NCBI GenBank assembly: GCA_942490925.1
Contig: CALNYX010000017.1
Coordinates: forward strand, 1 to 64,000
Reading direction: 5' to 3'
DNA: 64,000 bases
Origin: CALNYX01 sp942490925
GTDB taxonomy: Bacteria; Chlamydiota; Chlamydiia; Chlamydiales; JAAKFR01
Shown here: one piece after another, positions 1 through 8,404 of the stretch
Numbering within the stretch: position 1 is the stretch's first letter
Layout: each line of letters begins with the position of its first letter
The notes under the pieces: generated by a model
What the model was told of the DNA's origin: nothing
The model's database searches: none
The model's input: only the letters and a program-made list of their open reading frames with translations
Position numbers and translations under genes: made by a program

Positions 1-162
1 GATCGCTTGATTGCTCAGAAGATGGAAGATGGACAGTTCGATGAGTCGATGCTCACTTTTGAGGAGCTTGGGATGGTCAAAAGCGTGCTGATTAAAACCT
101 TATTAGCGGCGAGTCATCCGCGCATCAAATATCCAAAACACATTCCTGGAGAAGAAGGGTGA
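1..162 (+). CDS. 7TM-HD domain phosphohydrolase (PgpH-like), C-terminal end only
   Basis: The gene is cut by the window start; 53 codons and a TGA stop remain, in frame 1. The visible tail reads like the end of the HD domain of YqfF/PgpH-type membrane proteins: a segment DGQFDESMLTFEELG is followed by a hydrophobic helix and a terminal HPRIKYP, matching the family's usual DGQLDE...HSRIEYP ending. Characterised members degrade cyclic di-AMP at the cytoplasmic face of the membrane. The catalytic HD residues and the membrane segments would lie upstream of the window, so activity cannot be judged. Its stop overlaps the GTG start of the next gene by 3 bases, so the two are probably translationally coupled. 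Confidence 0.65.
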   Translation, partial: DRLIAQKMEDGQFDESMLTFEELGMVKSVLIKTLLAASHPRIKYPKHIPGEEG

Positions 163-908
163 AAACAGCGCTAATTACAGGCGCTACCTCAGGCATTGGT
201 GAAGCTCTTGCTCATCTATTACATGCCAAAGGACTCTCTCTTATCCTGACGGGGCGCAATGTTGAAAAACTTGCAGAGCTTGAAAAACGGCTGGGCGCCG
301 AGGTGCTTGCGATCGATCTGACAGAGTCTAGAGAGGCTCTGATCAAATTGATCCGAGAGAAGAGTCCCGATCTTGTCATCAACAACGCAGGTTGTGCCTA
401 TTATGGCCACACGCTCGATCTCCCCTTGAAAAAACAGTATGAAACACTCACGCTTAATGCAGTAGCCCCTCTAGAGATCACGCTTGAAGCCGCCGCAGCA
501 TGGAAAAAACAGAAGAGACCTGGCACAGTTCTCAATATCTCCTCGATTGCAGCGCACCTGCCAACACCAGGAATGAGTGTTTACGGCGCCTCCAAAGCTT
601 TTATTTCAAAACTCTCTCAAGCACTCGATTTTGAGTATCGCCCTTTGGGAATTCGTGTGCTGAGCGCATCACTTGGAATGGTTGACACCCCTTTTATGCA
701 TCGAGCAGCTGGTCACCAAGTGACGGCCAAACGGCAGGCAGTGCTCAATCCCGAGCAGGTTGCTAAAAAACTCTTCAGGCAGATCCAAAGAGGCAAGAAA
801 CACCTTGTTTTAGACTGGCGCTACCGCTTTATCTATTATCTTCTTCCTTTTCTCCCCAACTATCTGTTATCCTCATCCGTTTGGAAAAATATTAAAAACA
901 GATTATGA
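159..908 (+). CDS. Short-chain dehydrogenase/reductase (SDR)
   Basis: A 249-aa classical SDR, predicted to be an NAD(P)H-dependent oxidoreductase of unknown substrate. Seen: cofactor motif TGATSGIG (residues 7-14), NNAG (75-78), catalytic Ser129, Tyr142 and Lys146 in the YxxxK arrangement. The last 30 residues are rich in Leu, Tyr and Phe and could lie against the membrane. The GTG start is supported by the GGAG sequence just upstream and by overlap with the preceding stop; its own end overlaps the next ATG (ATGA). It could act as a tailoring reductase for the polyketide, but the tight coupling to the upstream and downstream non-PKS genes makes a housekeeping lipid or general reductase more likely. 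Confidence 0.85.
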   Translation: MKTALITGATSGIGEALAHLLHAKGLSLILTGRNVEKLAELEKRLGAEVLAIDLTESREALIKLIREKSPDLVINNAGCAYYGHTLDLPLKKQYETLTLNAVAPLEITLEAAAAWKKQKRPGTVLNISSIAAHLPTPGMSVYGASKAFISKLSQALDFEYRPLGIRVLSASLGMVDTPFMHRAAGHQVTAKRQAVLNPEQVAKKLFRQIQRGKKHLVLDWRYRFIYYLLPFLPNYLLSSSVWKNIKNRL

Positions 909-2017
909 CATTTCAAAGTTACCCATTAGATCCAGATATTCTCTCAGCTCTCAATGAGCTTGGGTATACCAAACCGACCACCGTTCAAGAAAAAGCGATT
1001 CCTCTCGTCCTCGAAGGAAAAGATCTGATCGCCTTGGCCGAGACAGGGTCAGGGAAGACTGCTGCTTGCGCCATTCCAGTCTGCTCCAAAGTTTCAACAA
1101 AAAGCACACATATTCAAGCATTAGTTGTGGTTCCTACACGTGAGCTTGCCTTGCAATACGCCACTGAAACACAGAAGATCGGCAAACTCAAAGGGGTGAA
1201 AGCCTTTGCTCTATTTGGAGGTGAGGATAGCGATCTTCAGCTTGCCAAGCTCAAAGATGGTGTTCAAGTGTTGATTGCCACACCGGGGCGTCTGATCGAT
1301 TTGATCTACCGTCACGCTATGGATCTCAATCATGTTGAAACGCTTGTTCTCGATGAAGCGGATCAGATGTTGTCGCTTGGCTTCTACGAAGATCTTGATT
1401 TCATCATGAATTGTCTTGTCCATGAGCATCAAACGCTTCTCTTCTCTGCTACTATGCCCAAGGAGATCCGTAAGATTGCTCAAGGGCATATGAAGGAGCC
1501 TGAAGAGATCACACTGATTCGGAAAAACCCAACGCCTGACAAGCTTTCGCTCGAGTTTCTTTTTTGCAACAGCCCGCACAAAAAAGTGGAGATGTTGACT
1601 GAGTTGCTCAAACAGATCAAAGTGGAGCAGTGTCTGATCTTTGGTAATGCACGCCATGAAGTAGAAAAACTTTACCGCTTGCTCAAGCCCAACTTTCATC
1701 CCATTGACTTTTTGCATGGTGGCCTTAGCCAGAATTTACGTAGCTCAATAGTTTCCAAGTTTTCGAGGGGAAAGCTCCGCTTTCTGGTTGCCTCAGATGT
1801 CGCATCTCGTGGACTTGACTTTTCGCAGGTGAGTCATGTGATCAATTTGCACTTTCCTCGTGATGAGGAGACCTACTTGCACCGTGCTGGACGCACCGGC
1901 AGGTCGGGGGAGTCAGGCATTTGCATCACGCTTGTAACCAAGCGGGAGCTTCCCATGCTCGATAGGCTCATGCTCAAGGTGAAGCGTAAACCTCATTGGA
2001 TTGGCAAAGCGCCCTAG
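905..2017 (+). CDS. DEAD-box ATP-dependent RNA helicase
   Basis: A 370-aa minimal DEAD-box helicase that would unwind RNA duplexes during ribosome assembly or mRNA turnover in the cytoplasm. Seen in order: Q-motif region (GYTKPTTVQ), Walker A AETGSGKT (45-52), PTREL (77-81), TPGR (126-129), DEAD (150-153), SAT (181-183), then in the second RecA domain ASDVASRGLD and HRAGRTGR. It stops soon after the second RecA-like domain, so it lacks the basic or RNA-binding tail of RhlE, CsdA or DbpA. The ATG overlaps the SDR stop as ATGA. The first synthase gene starts only 9 nt after its TAG, so the helicase promoter may read into the PKS locus. Confidence 0.93.
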   Translation: MTFQSYPLDPDILSALNELGYTKPTTVQEKAIPLVLEGKDLIALAETGSGKTAACAIPVCSKVSTKSTHIQALVVVPTRELALQYATETQKIGKLKGVKAFALFGGEDSDLQLAKLKDGVQVLIATPGRLIDLIYRHAMDLNHVETLVLDEADQMLSLGFYEDLDFIMNCLVHEHQTLLFSATMPKEIRKIAQGHMKEPEEITLIRKNPTPDKLSLEFLFCNSPHKKVEMLTELLKQIKVEQCLIFGNARHEVEKLYRLLKPNFHPIDFLHGGLSQNLRSSIVSKFSRGKLRFLVASDVASRGLDFSQVSHVINLHFPRDEETYLHRAGRTGRSGESGICITLVTKRELPMLDRLMLKVKRKPHWIGKAP

Positions 2018-2026
2018 AGGATTAGG

Positions 2027-5000
2027 ATGCTAGATATTGAAGAGCTTCTTTCTAAAATTTTATGGTGCCAATTAGAATCTATTGGTTTTTTCGATAAAAA
2101 AACCTTTGTACCTCAACCTCCTTACGGCTATGAAAAGTGGTTTGAAGAGACCCTATGTATCTTTGAAAGACGCGGGTACTTAAAGAAGTCCAGTGGCTCT
2201 TATCAAGTCAATAATCAACAATTTGATATTAATGCACTTTGGAAGCAATGGAATCCAGATCAACATGCTGGAATAAAGCTTATTGATAGAGCGCTTAAAA
2301 AACTGCCTGAAATCTTGAGTGGAAAAATTGCTGCTACGGATGTGATTTTCCCTCAAGGCTCAATGGATCAGGTTGAGCTAGTGTATAAGGGGAATGAAGT
2401 AGCAGATTTCTATAATGCTCAACTTGCAGATGTAGTGGTAACGTATGTTAAAGAGCATTCTGGTGTAAAAATCTTTGAAATAGGGGCTGGCACGGGAGGG
2501 ACAAGTACGATGCTTTTTGAGAAACTCAAAGAGTTTCCAATTCAAAGCTATTGTTATACAGATCTTTCCAAAGCTTTTCTTTTACATGCTGAAAAAACTT
2601 TTCGTGAACCATATCTTACATATATGCTTTTTGATGTAGAGCAACCAATTGCAAATCAAGAAATTGTACCTGGAAGCTATGATATAGTTGTTGCAGCTAA
2701 TGTATTACATGCTACACGCGATATTCGCCAGACGCTTCGTAATGCAAAAGCTTTGCTCAAAAAAAATGGGATGTTACTACTCAATGAAATCGCAACTAAT
2801 TCTATTTTTACACATCTCACTTTTGGGCTTTTAGATGGCTGGTGGCGCTATGAGGATTCTGAATTAAGGATCCCTGGATGTCCGGGTCTTTATCCTAAAG
2901 TATGGAAAGAGGTTCTTGAAAGCGAAGGCTTTTTCGATGTCTGTTTGTTACCTCCAATTAATAAGGAGCAGCAAGTCATTAGCGCTAAAAGTAATGGAGT
3001 CGTTCGTCAAAAAAAAGTCAAAAAAGAGATTGAGGCAAGTGTACCGGTAATAAAAGAGACTTCCAATCTAGGAGTCGTAGACTTTGTTAAGACTTGCCTT
3101 GGAGATGTTATAAAATTAGCTCCTGAAAAAATTGATCTGAAAACTCCCTTTGAAAAGTATGGGATAGACTCGATTCTTCAAGTTTCTTTTATTCAGGAGC
3201 TTGAGAAAGAAGTTGGAGAGCTTTCTAAAACAATTCTCTTTGAACATACAACCACACAAGAATTAGCAGATTATTTGGAAAAAGAGAGGCTTTTTCGAAT
3301 CAGGAAGATTGTTGAACCTTCAACCAACACCAAGGTAGTTAAGCCATTACCAAAAACAATAACCAAGCAGGAGGTGGCAATCATAGGAATGAGTGGGCGC
3401 TATCCCATGTCTCCTAACCTAGATGAATTTTGGGGGCATCTTGTAGCAGGAAAAAACTGTTTAAGCCAAGCCCCTTCTACGCGTTTTATAAGTCCATTAG
3501 TTGAGAGCAGCTCTACATTTGATAAGGTTTATGGAGGTTTTTTAGAAGATATAGAGGGGTTGGATTATGAACTTTTTGGTGTTAAGCTAGAACAACTTGA
3601 TGAAATGGTTCCTGAGTTACGACTTCTTTTAGAAGTTGTGTGGGAAACATTTGAAAGCGGTGGATATGTACAAAAGAGTATTGATGAACTGCAGCAGCGT
3701 GAGCAATTAGGGATAGGTCTCTTTGTTGGTAACATGTACAATCAATACTTTTGGCAGCTTCCCTCATTAAAACATGCACAACTCTGTTCCAATGGTACAG
3801 ATTGGCATCTAGCAAACCATATTTCTCACTTTTTTAACCTTACAGGACCAAGTCTAGCACTTAATACAGCGTGCTCTAGCTCGTTATATGCAATTCACCT
3901 GGCTTGTGAAAGTCTGTTGCAAAATAGCTGCAGTATGGCTATTGCAGGAGGTGTTAACTTAACGCACAACTTTGCAAAGTATGAGTTACTAGAGCGGGCC
4001 CGTTTTCTTGGCCATGGTAATCAAAGTTGTAGTTTTGGAGTTAGTGATGGATTAATTCCTGGAGAAGGTGTTGGGACAGTGCTGCTCAAGTCATTGGCAA
4101 AAGCTATCAAAGATAATGATCCCATCTATGGTGTGATTAAGAGTAGTTTTGTCAATCACAGTGGAGGACGACAAATTTATACAGCTCCTGATCCAAAGCA
4201 ACAAGCTGAATTAATAAATAAATCAATAGAAAGAAGCGGTATTGATCCCTGCTCAATTAGCTATATTGAAGCGGCTGCAAATGGCTCAAATCTTGGTGAT
4301 TCAGTCGAAGTTGTTGCTATTAAGCAAGCACTTGAAAAGAAAATTCGATCTTGTGCTCTTGGGTCTGTTAAATCTAACCTAGGGCACCTTGAAGCTGCTT
4401 CTGGAGTTGCGCAATTACACAAAGTTCTTCTACAGATGAAGCATCGAATGCTTGTACCAACCTTAAATGTTGAGTCTGTTAACCCTAATATTAAACTCGA
4501 AAATACACCATTTTATCTCCAGAAAAAAACCAATGACTGGAGGAGTGAAATACCTCGTTGCAGCATGATCAACTCCTTCGGAGCTGGCGGAGCCTATGCT
4601 AACCTTATTATTGAAGAGTATGTACAAATTCAGCAAACTTTTATGCCAAGTAGGAAGTGGCTTTTTGTTTTTTCTGCAAAAACAGAGTGGAGCTTGCAAA
4701 AATACTTCGAAAAGCTGATCGCTTTTCTTGAAACTAATCCCAATCTACCAATTGGTGACGTCGCGCGTTCGTTGTACCAAACTTATCACGACTTTGAGAA
4801 AAAAAGGGCTTTTACTGCCTCTTCAAGAAAAGAACTTTTGCAGAAGTTACAGGGTTCTAAGTGTGATGACGACCCACTTTCGAAAGAGTGGTTAACTGGA
4901 AAAAATATGACTGTTGATTTTTCTGGTACAACGTTCTGTGCACTGCCTTCATATGCTTTTGACCATACAACAAGCGATGATAATGCCACAGTGACACTAC

Positions 5001-6775
5001 AATACGATGATCCATATTTAGAAGGACATCAAGTTGAAGGAAGACATATGGTTGCTGGCGCAATTTTTCTCAGCATGGCGACTAGATTTGAAGAGGTGTC
5101 TGCTTTGAAAAAGTTCACATTCAAATGTCCTGTAGTTGTAGAGCTAGGACAACAGCTCGAGTTGAAACTTTCTCCGGTTGTAGAAGGAGAATTTCAAGTA
5201 CTTTTTCGTGTTGCTTCAGATGGTATTTGGAAAGAGGCTTCCTCTGGGCAATTCATTAAGTCAGATCAGCAGCTAGAAAAAACCAATGTCAAAAATCTTA
5301 AACAGGGTTTAAAGGGCATAGAAAATATCGATGTAATTTATCAAAGCACTAGCTTGTTATGGGGGGATCTATTTCGGACAATTACAAAGGTCTATCTAGG
5401 AAAAAACCGTATTTTGGCACAGGTAAATATTAAGCAGAGTGATTCGGTATTTCCTCTTAACCCTTTAATTACCAATAGTGCCTATTTGGCAATGCTCTAT
5501 CTTATAAGAGATGAAAAAAGCTATCTACCATTCTATATTCAAGAGATTCACTTTGAATCGATTAGAGATGTCTCTTGGATTGATGTCCGTTTAGTGAAAA
5601 GTAGCGATGAGTTACTGATTTTTGATGTCGATGCAATCCATGAAGATCAAATTGTTGCTCGATATAAAGGTTATACACTGAAACGAAATCGACAGAAAAA
5701 ACCTGAGAATTATGTAAAAGCGAAGCTTGAATCTCTTTTGAATCAAGAAGTTCCAAGCAAGTCTAATATTATGGAATTAGGACTCAATTCTTCAGATCTT
5801 ATGCAATTGACTCAGGAGATGGAAAGAGAGCTTGGTATTGAACTTAATGCAACGCTCTTTTTTGAATATCCAACCCTTCAAGAGCTTTCTCGATTTCTTG
5901 AAACGGCTCAACCAACTCATGAGAATTTTATCGAATTGATCCATCTCAATGCCCCAAAAGAGGGGAGGGCAATTTTCTGGATTCATGGAGGCTTTGGAGG
6001 GGTTGAAAATTACCAAGCAATAGCTAAAGAAGTCGAACGACCATTTTATGGAATTCAAGCAAAGGGGTATCATTCAAAGAAGCAACCCTTACATACAATT
6101 CCTGAAATGGCTGCCTACTACGTTAAAATCATTCGTTCAAGGCAACCTCAGGGGCCTTATGATTTGGGAGGGTTTTCTCTCGGTGGAATTTTAGCTTATG
6201 AAGTGGCCTGCCAATTACAGCAAATCGGCGAAGAGGTAAATTCTATTATCATGGTTGACGCTCCTGACCATACGCGTTTTCATCAAGCTCCAAGTGTCAA
6301 AACATTGATGTTACAAGCAATCAATTCAATCTCTTCCTCTAGGGTGAGTTGTGAAAAGCTCAATCTAGAACAGGATGACGAGACATTTTTTAAAGCGCTT
6401 TTAAAGTGCTTTAAAGGGAATAAAACAGATAAGCAATTGAGAGCGGCCACTCAACAGCATATAAAAATACAACAAGCTTTTCAGTTTGAAGGGTATCACT
6501 TGAAAGCTCTGCTTCAACCGATACAATGTCGCTATTTTCGAAATGCAAGTGGTTCTTTTTTTGGAGGATTAGAGTCCTTTTTTGTGCTCCCAGAAGATAG
6601 AGCCTCACTAGACCATACGACTTACTGGGCAGAGTGGAAAAAGAAGATACCTGATTTAGAGTTGATAGATGTACCCTCAAAAAGTCATATGACCATACTA
6701 TCTGATCCAGAATCACTAGAAATTATTACAGAATTTTGTCATCAATTTTATGCATCACATGCCAGTTACCACTGA
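2027..6775 (+). CDS. Terminal trans-AT PKS protein: cMT-ACP-KS0-DH*-ACP-TE
   Basis: A 1582-aa synthase that begins in mid-module and carries the only thioesterase of the locus. Domains: C-methyltransferase ~70-320 with SAM motif EIGAGTGGTS near 151; ACP with Ser382 in GIDS; KS ~449-860 with Cys616 in TACSSS and His787, but the HGTGT box reads AANGS with Ala750 at the His position, so it should transfer or hold chains without elongating; a DH-like fold with His1001 but altered second box (NPLITNS), likely inactive or structural; ACP with Ser1255 in GLNSS; TE with nucleophile Ser1384 in GFSLGG and likely catalytic His1554. The N-terminus matches the KR-to-cMT linker and cMT of the 35969 gene, so it most likely completes the KS-DH-KR module left open at 59873. 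ATG has GAGG upstream. Confidence 0.92.
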   Translation: MLDIEELLSKILWCQLESIGFFDKKTFVPQPPYGYEKWFEETLCIFERRGYLKKSSGSYQVNNQQFDINALWKQWNPDQHAGIKLIDRALKKLPEILSGKIAATDVIFPQGSMDQVELVYKGNEVADFYNAQLADVVVTYVKEHSGVKIFEIGAGTGGTSTMLFEKLKEFPIQSYCYTDLSKAFLLHAEKTFREPYLTYMLFDVEQPIANQEIVPGSYDIVVAANVLHATRDIRQTLRNAKALLKKNGMLLLNEIATNSIFTHLTFGLLDGWWRYEDSELRIPGCPGLYPKVWKEVLESEGFFDVCLLPPINKEQQVISAKSNGVVRQKKVKKEIEASVPVIKETSNLGVVDFVKTCLGDVIKLAPEKIDLKTPFEKYGIDSILQVSFIQELEKEVGELSKTILFEHTTTQELADYLEKERLFRIRKIVEPSTNTKVVKPLPKTITKQEVAIIGMSGRYPMSPNLDEFWGHLVAGKNCLSQAPSTRFISPLVESSSTFDKVYGGFLEDIEGLDYELFGVKLEQLDEMVPELRLLLEVVWETFESGGYVQKSIDELQQREQLGIGLFVGNMYNQYFWQLPSLKHAQLCSNGTDWHLANHISHFFNLTGPSLALNTACSSSLYAIHLACESLLQNSCSMAIAGGVNLTHNFAKYELLERARFLGHGNQSCSFGVSDGLIPGEGVGTVLLKSLAKAIKDNDPIYGVIKSSFVNHSGGRQIYTAPDPKQQAELINKSIERSGIDPCSISYIEAAANGSNLGDSVEVVAIKQALEKKIRSCALGSVKSNLGHLEAASGVAQLHKVLLQMKHRMLVPTLNVESVNPNIKLENTPFYLQKKTNDWRSEIPRCSMINSFGAGGAYANLIIEEYVQIQQTFMPSRKWLFVFSAKTEWSLQKYFEKLIAFLETNPNLPIGDVARSLYQTYHDFEKKRAFTASSRKELLQKLQGSKCDDDPLSKEWLTGKNMTVDFSGTTFCALPSYAFDHTTSDDNATVTLQYDDPYLEGHQVEGRHMVAGAIFLSMATRFEEVSALKKFTFKCPVVVELGQQLELKLSPVVEGEFQVLFRVASDGIWKEASSGQFIKSDQQLEKTNVKNLKQGLKGIENIDVIYQSTSLLWGDLFRTITKVYLGKNRILAQVNIKQSDSVFPLNPLITNSAYLAMLYLIRDEKSYLPFYIQEIHFESIRDVSWIDVRLVKSSDELLIFDVDAIHEDQIVARYKGYTLKRNRQKKPENYVKAKLESLLNQEVPSKSNIMELGLNSSDLMQLTQEMERELGIELNATLFFEYPTLQELSRFLETAQPTHENFIELIHLNAPKEGRAIFWIHGGFGGVENYQAIAKEVERPFYGIQAKGYHSKKQPLHTIPEMAAYYVKIIRSRQPQGPYDLGGFSLGGILAYEVACQLQQIGEEVNSIIMVDAPDHTRFHQAPSVKTLMLQAINSISSSRVSCEKLNLEQDDETFFKALLKCFKGNKTDKQLRAATQQHIKIQQAFQFEGYHLKALLQPIQCRYFRNASGSFFGGLESFFVLPEDRASLDHTTYWAEWKKKIPDLELIDVPSKSHMTILSDPESLEIITEFCHQFYASHASYH

Positions 6776-7478
6776 TCTTTACTTACAGGCTGAAAAGAGT
6801 TGTTTCCCCCTTGTTCTCAATTTGAGCAATCAAGTTCCAGATATTCCTTTTCTTCATGAAAAAGAGAAACAACATTTAAAGGGGCTTACCTATGAGAGGA
6901 GAATCAAGAGCTATCTTCTCGGGAGATACGCTGCAAAGCAGGCTGTCAGCCAGTTTGTTGGTGTCGATGATTTGACACAAATTCATATTGAAAATGGCAT
7001 CTTTAATCAACCGATAGTATCTGGCTATGATATCCAAATAAGTTTAGCACACAGCGACAATCTTGCTGTAGCGATCGCCTTTGATCCAAGAGTGCTTATA
7101 GGGATTGATGTTGAAAAAAGAAATAGGATAGTCGAATTCGAACTTACTGAAGATGAACAAGCATTAGGACGTGACCCTTTGCTTCTTTGGACAATGAAAG
7201 AGTCGCTCTCAAAAGTATTGAAAACGGGTTTAACAGTGCCTCTTGAGATTTTAGAAGTAAAAGAGATCAATGAAAAGCAAGGGATGTTTTCGAGTACCTT
7301 TACACACTTTTTCCAATACCAAACCCTATCATGGCTTTGGCCAGACTATGCTTTTTCGATCACCTACCCCAAAAACACACAGATTATGCAAAGTCGAAAA
7401 AGTTCTTCTGATTTTTTCTCATCCGAAAGTTTACAAAATGCTCTTTATTCTCAATTTGAAAATAGATGTTCTCCTTGA
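6750..7478 (+). CDS. Sfp-type 4'-phosphopantetheinyl transferase
   Basis: A 242-aa enzyme that moves phosphopantetheine from coenzyme A to the serine of carrier domains; here the obvious clients are the 16 ACP/PCP domains of the locus. Seen: an arginine-rich N-terminal helix ending LLGRYAAKQAV, SLAHSDNLAVAIA, the Mg-binding GIDVE near residue 118 and WTMKESLSK (WxxKE) near 147. The start lies inside the end of the TE gene (26-bp overlap from ATG 6750, or 17 bp from the in-frame ATG 6759), so expression is coupled to it. The last 95 bases overlap the 3' end of the oppositely oriented hydrolase gene. Family assignment is firm; the exact start is not. Confidence 0.92.
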   Translation: MHHMPVTTDLYLQAEKSCFPLVLNLSNQVPDIPFLHEKEKQHLKGLTYERRIKSYLLGRYAAKQAVSQFVGVDDLTQIHIENGIFNQPIVSGYDIQISLAHSDNLAVAIAFDPRVLIGIDVEKRNRIVEFELTEDEQALGRDPLLLWTMKESLSKVLKTGLTVPLEILEVKEINEKQGMFSSTFTHFFQYQTLSWLWPDYAFSITYPKNTQIMQSRKSSSDFFSSESLQNALYSQFENRCSP

Positions 7479-8046
7479 AAAGCGAGTTTAACGTTTGACC
7501 AGGTTGCTTTCCATACGAATGACCGGGATATATACGGACATCTCTGGGAACTTCTGATTTGATGCGCTGAATAGTTGCAAACATCGCTTCTGCTGAGGCT
7601 CCTTGACCAATACAGATTCCACATCCTTCTGTGAATATAGTATCTCCCGAGAATAAATTATCAGAACTGAGATAACACATGCTTCCTGCTGTATGTCCTG
7701 GAGTAAGCAGCGCCCTAAGAGAAGTTTTTCCTATTTTTAGTTGAGCACCGTCCTCAATCGGATTTAGATTTTGTGATTGAAATCCGTATGTGTCGATTTC
7801 AATCTGAGACATATAGACGATAGGATTAAATCTTTTGACAAGAGGTTCAACTAAATGAACATGATCAAAATGAGAGTGTGTCAGGAGAATGGCTGTTAGA
7901 TTCAGATTTTTTAGCTTCTTAGTAATTAGATCTAAATCCCAGGCAGGATCAACAATCGCAGCCTCATGAGTCAATAGATCAATAATTAGGTAACAATAGT
8001 TAGACCATTTGATGTAGCGGGTTTTAATGGGATAGACTGTATGCAT
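7384..8046 (-). CDS. baeB: Zinc-dependent hydrolase, BaeB/PksB family (metallo-beta-lactamase fold)
   Basis: A 220-aa glyoxalase II-like hydrolase. Members encoded in trans-AT PKS loci are thought to release stalled acyl chains from carrier proteins, an editing role. Seen, numbered from ATG 8046: HSHFDH (57-62) with metal ligands His57, His59, Asp61 and His62; His118 in TPGHTAGS; Asp135 in FSGDTIF; His176 in YPGHSYG. The GCGIC stretch and C-terminal FRMRKNQK are features I recall from Bacillus BaeB/PksB, supporting that subgroup over generic glyoxalase II. The open frame extends 9 codons upstream to a TTG, but the ATG start better fits the family's N-terminus (NYCYLI soon after the start). 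It is the only gene of the locus on the minus strand and converges on the phosphopantetheinyl transferase gene with overlap. Confidence 0.88.
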   Translation of the reverse strand: MHTVYPIKTRYIKWSNYCYLIIDLLTHEAAIVDPAWDLDLITKKLKNLNLTAILLTHSHFDHVHLVEPLVKRFNPIVYMSQIEIDTYGFQSQNLNPIEDGAQLKIGKTSLRALLTPGHTAGSMCYLSSDNLFSGDTIFTEGCGICIGQGASAEAMFATIQRIKSEVPRDVRIYPGHSYGKQPGQTLNSLFKENIYFQIENKEHFVNFRMRKNQKNFFDFA

Positions 8047-8404
8047 AAGATTAATGTTAACACATAATATCAAATAGATTGAAGGATTTACACATAATAG
8101 TGCTTTCTATTTTGAAATCATCAAGTGAGGGGAAACTCATTTGACTATAAAGATTAAATTAAGATAACCTAAGCGTATGGTTAGGCCTATAGCACCAAAT
8201 ACAGAGGTTTTGTTTTCCGTATCAAATGAGCAGTCTGTTAACCGCTCGCTAAGGGGTCGTATAGTAAAACAGATCGGAATAGATTCTAATGTCCTAGTGG
8301 CTACGATTGCATAGTTTGGGCATCAGATCATCGTTCAAATGGGTTATTTTCCATTTTTTTAAAAATTAGAAAGGTTTTATCTCTTAAAAAAGGAAAAAGA
8401 TTTT
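8047..8404. promoter_or_regulatory. Divergent intergenic region between hydrolase and membrane-protein genes
   Basis: This 358-bp gap is the largest gene-poor stretch and the only divergent spacer inside the locus, so promoters for both directions are expected. Rightward, TTGACT at 8141-8146 is followed after 16 nt by GATAAC, a weak -10. Leftward, TTGATG (complement of 8119-8124) and TATTAT (complement of 8094-8099) are separated by 19 nt. Neither pair is a good sigma-70 match. The AAGGAAAAAG at 8390-8399 is a plausible ribosome binding site for the gene at 8405. A 45-codon open frame at 8177-8314 lies within the region. No terminator or riboswitch-like structure stands out. Confidence 0.35.
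8177..8314 (+). CDS. Possible small ORF, 45 aa (unproven)
   Basis: An ATG-initiated frame of 45 codons ending in TAG, in the spacer upstream of the membrane-protein gene. The start reads MVRPIAPNTEVLFSV and the rest is polar to basic with a hydrophobic end (SNVLVATIA). I do not recognise it. No convincing Shine-Dalgarno precedes the ATG. It could be a leader peptide, the decayed front of a longer gene, or chance; length alone gives little support. Confidence 0.2.
   Translation: MVRPIAPNTEVLFSVSNEQSVNRSLRGRIVKQIGIDSNVLVATIA

Noticed and set aside
7270..7491. 73-codon + strand frame overlapping the PPTase
   Set aside because: Wholly inside the PPTase gene in a different frame, with no motif; a shadow of the real coding sequence.
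8177..8314. A confident leader-peptide attenuator upstream of the membrane-protein gene
   Set aside because: There is no run of regulatory codons, no ribosome site and no following terminator stem; listed only as a low-confidence ORF.
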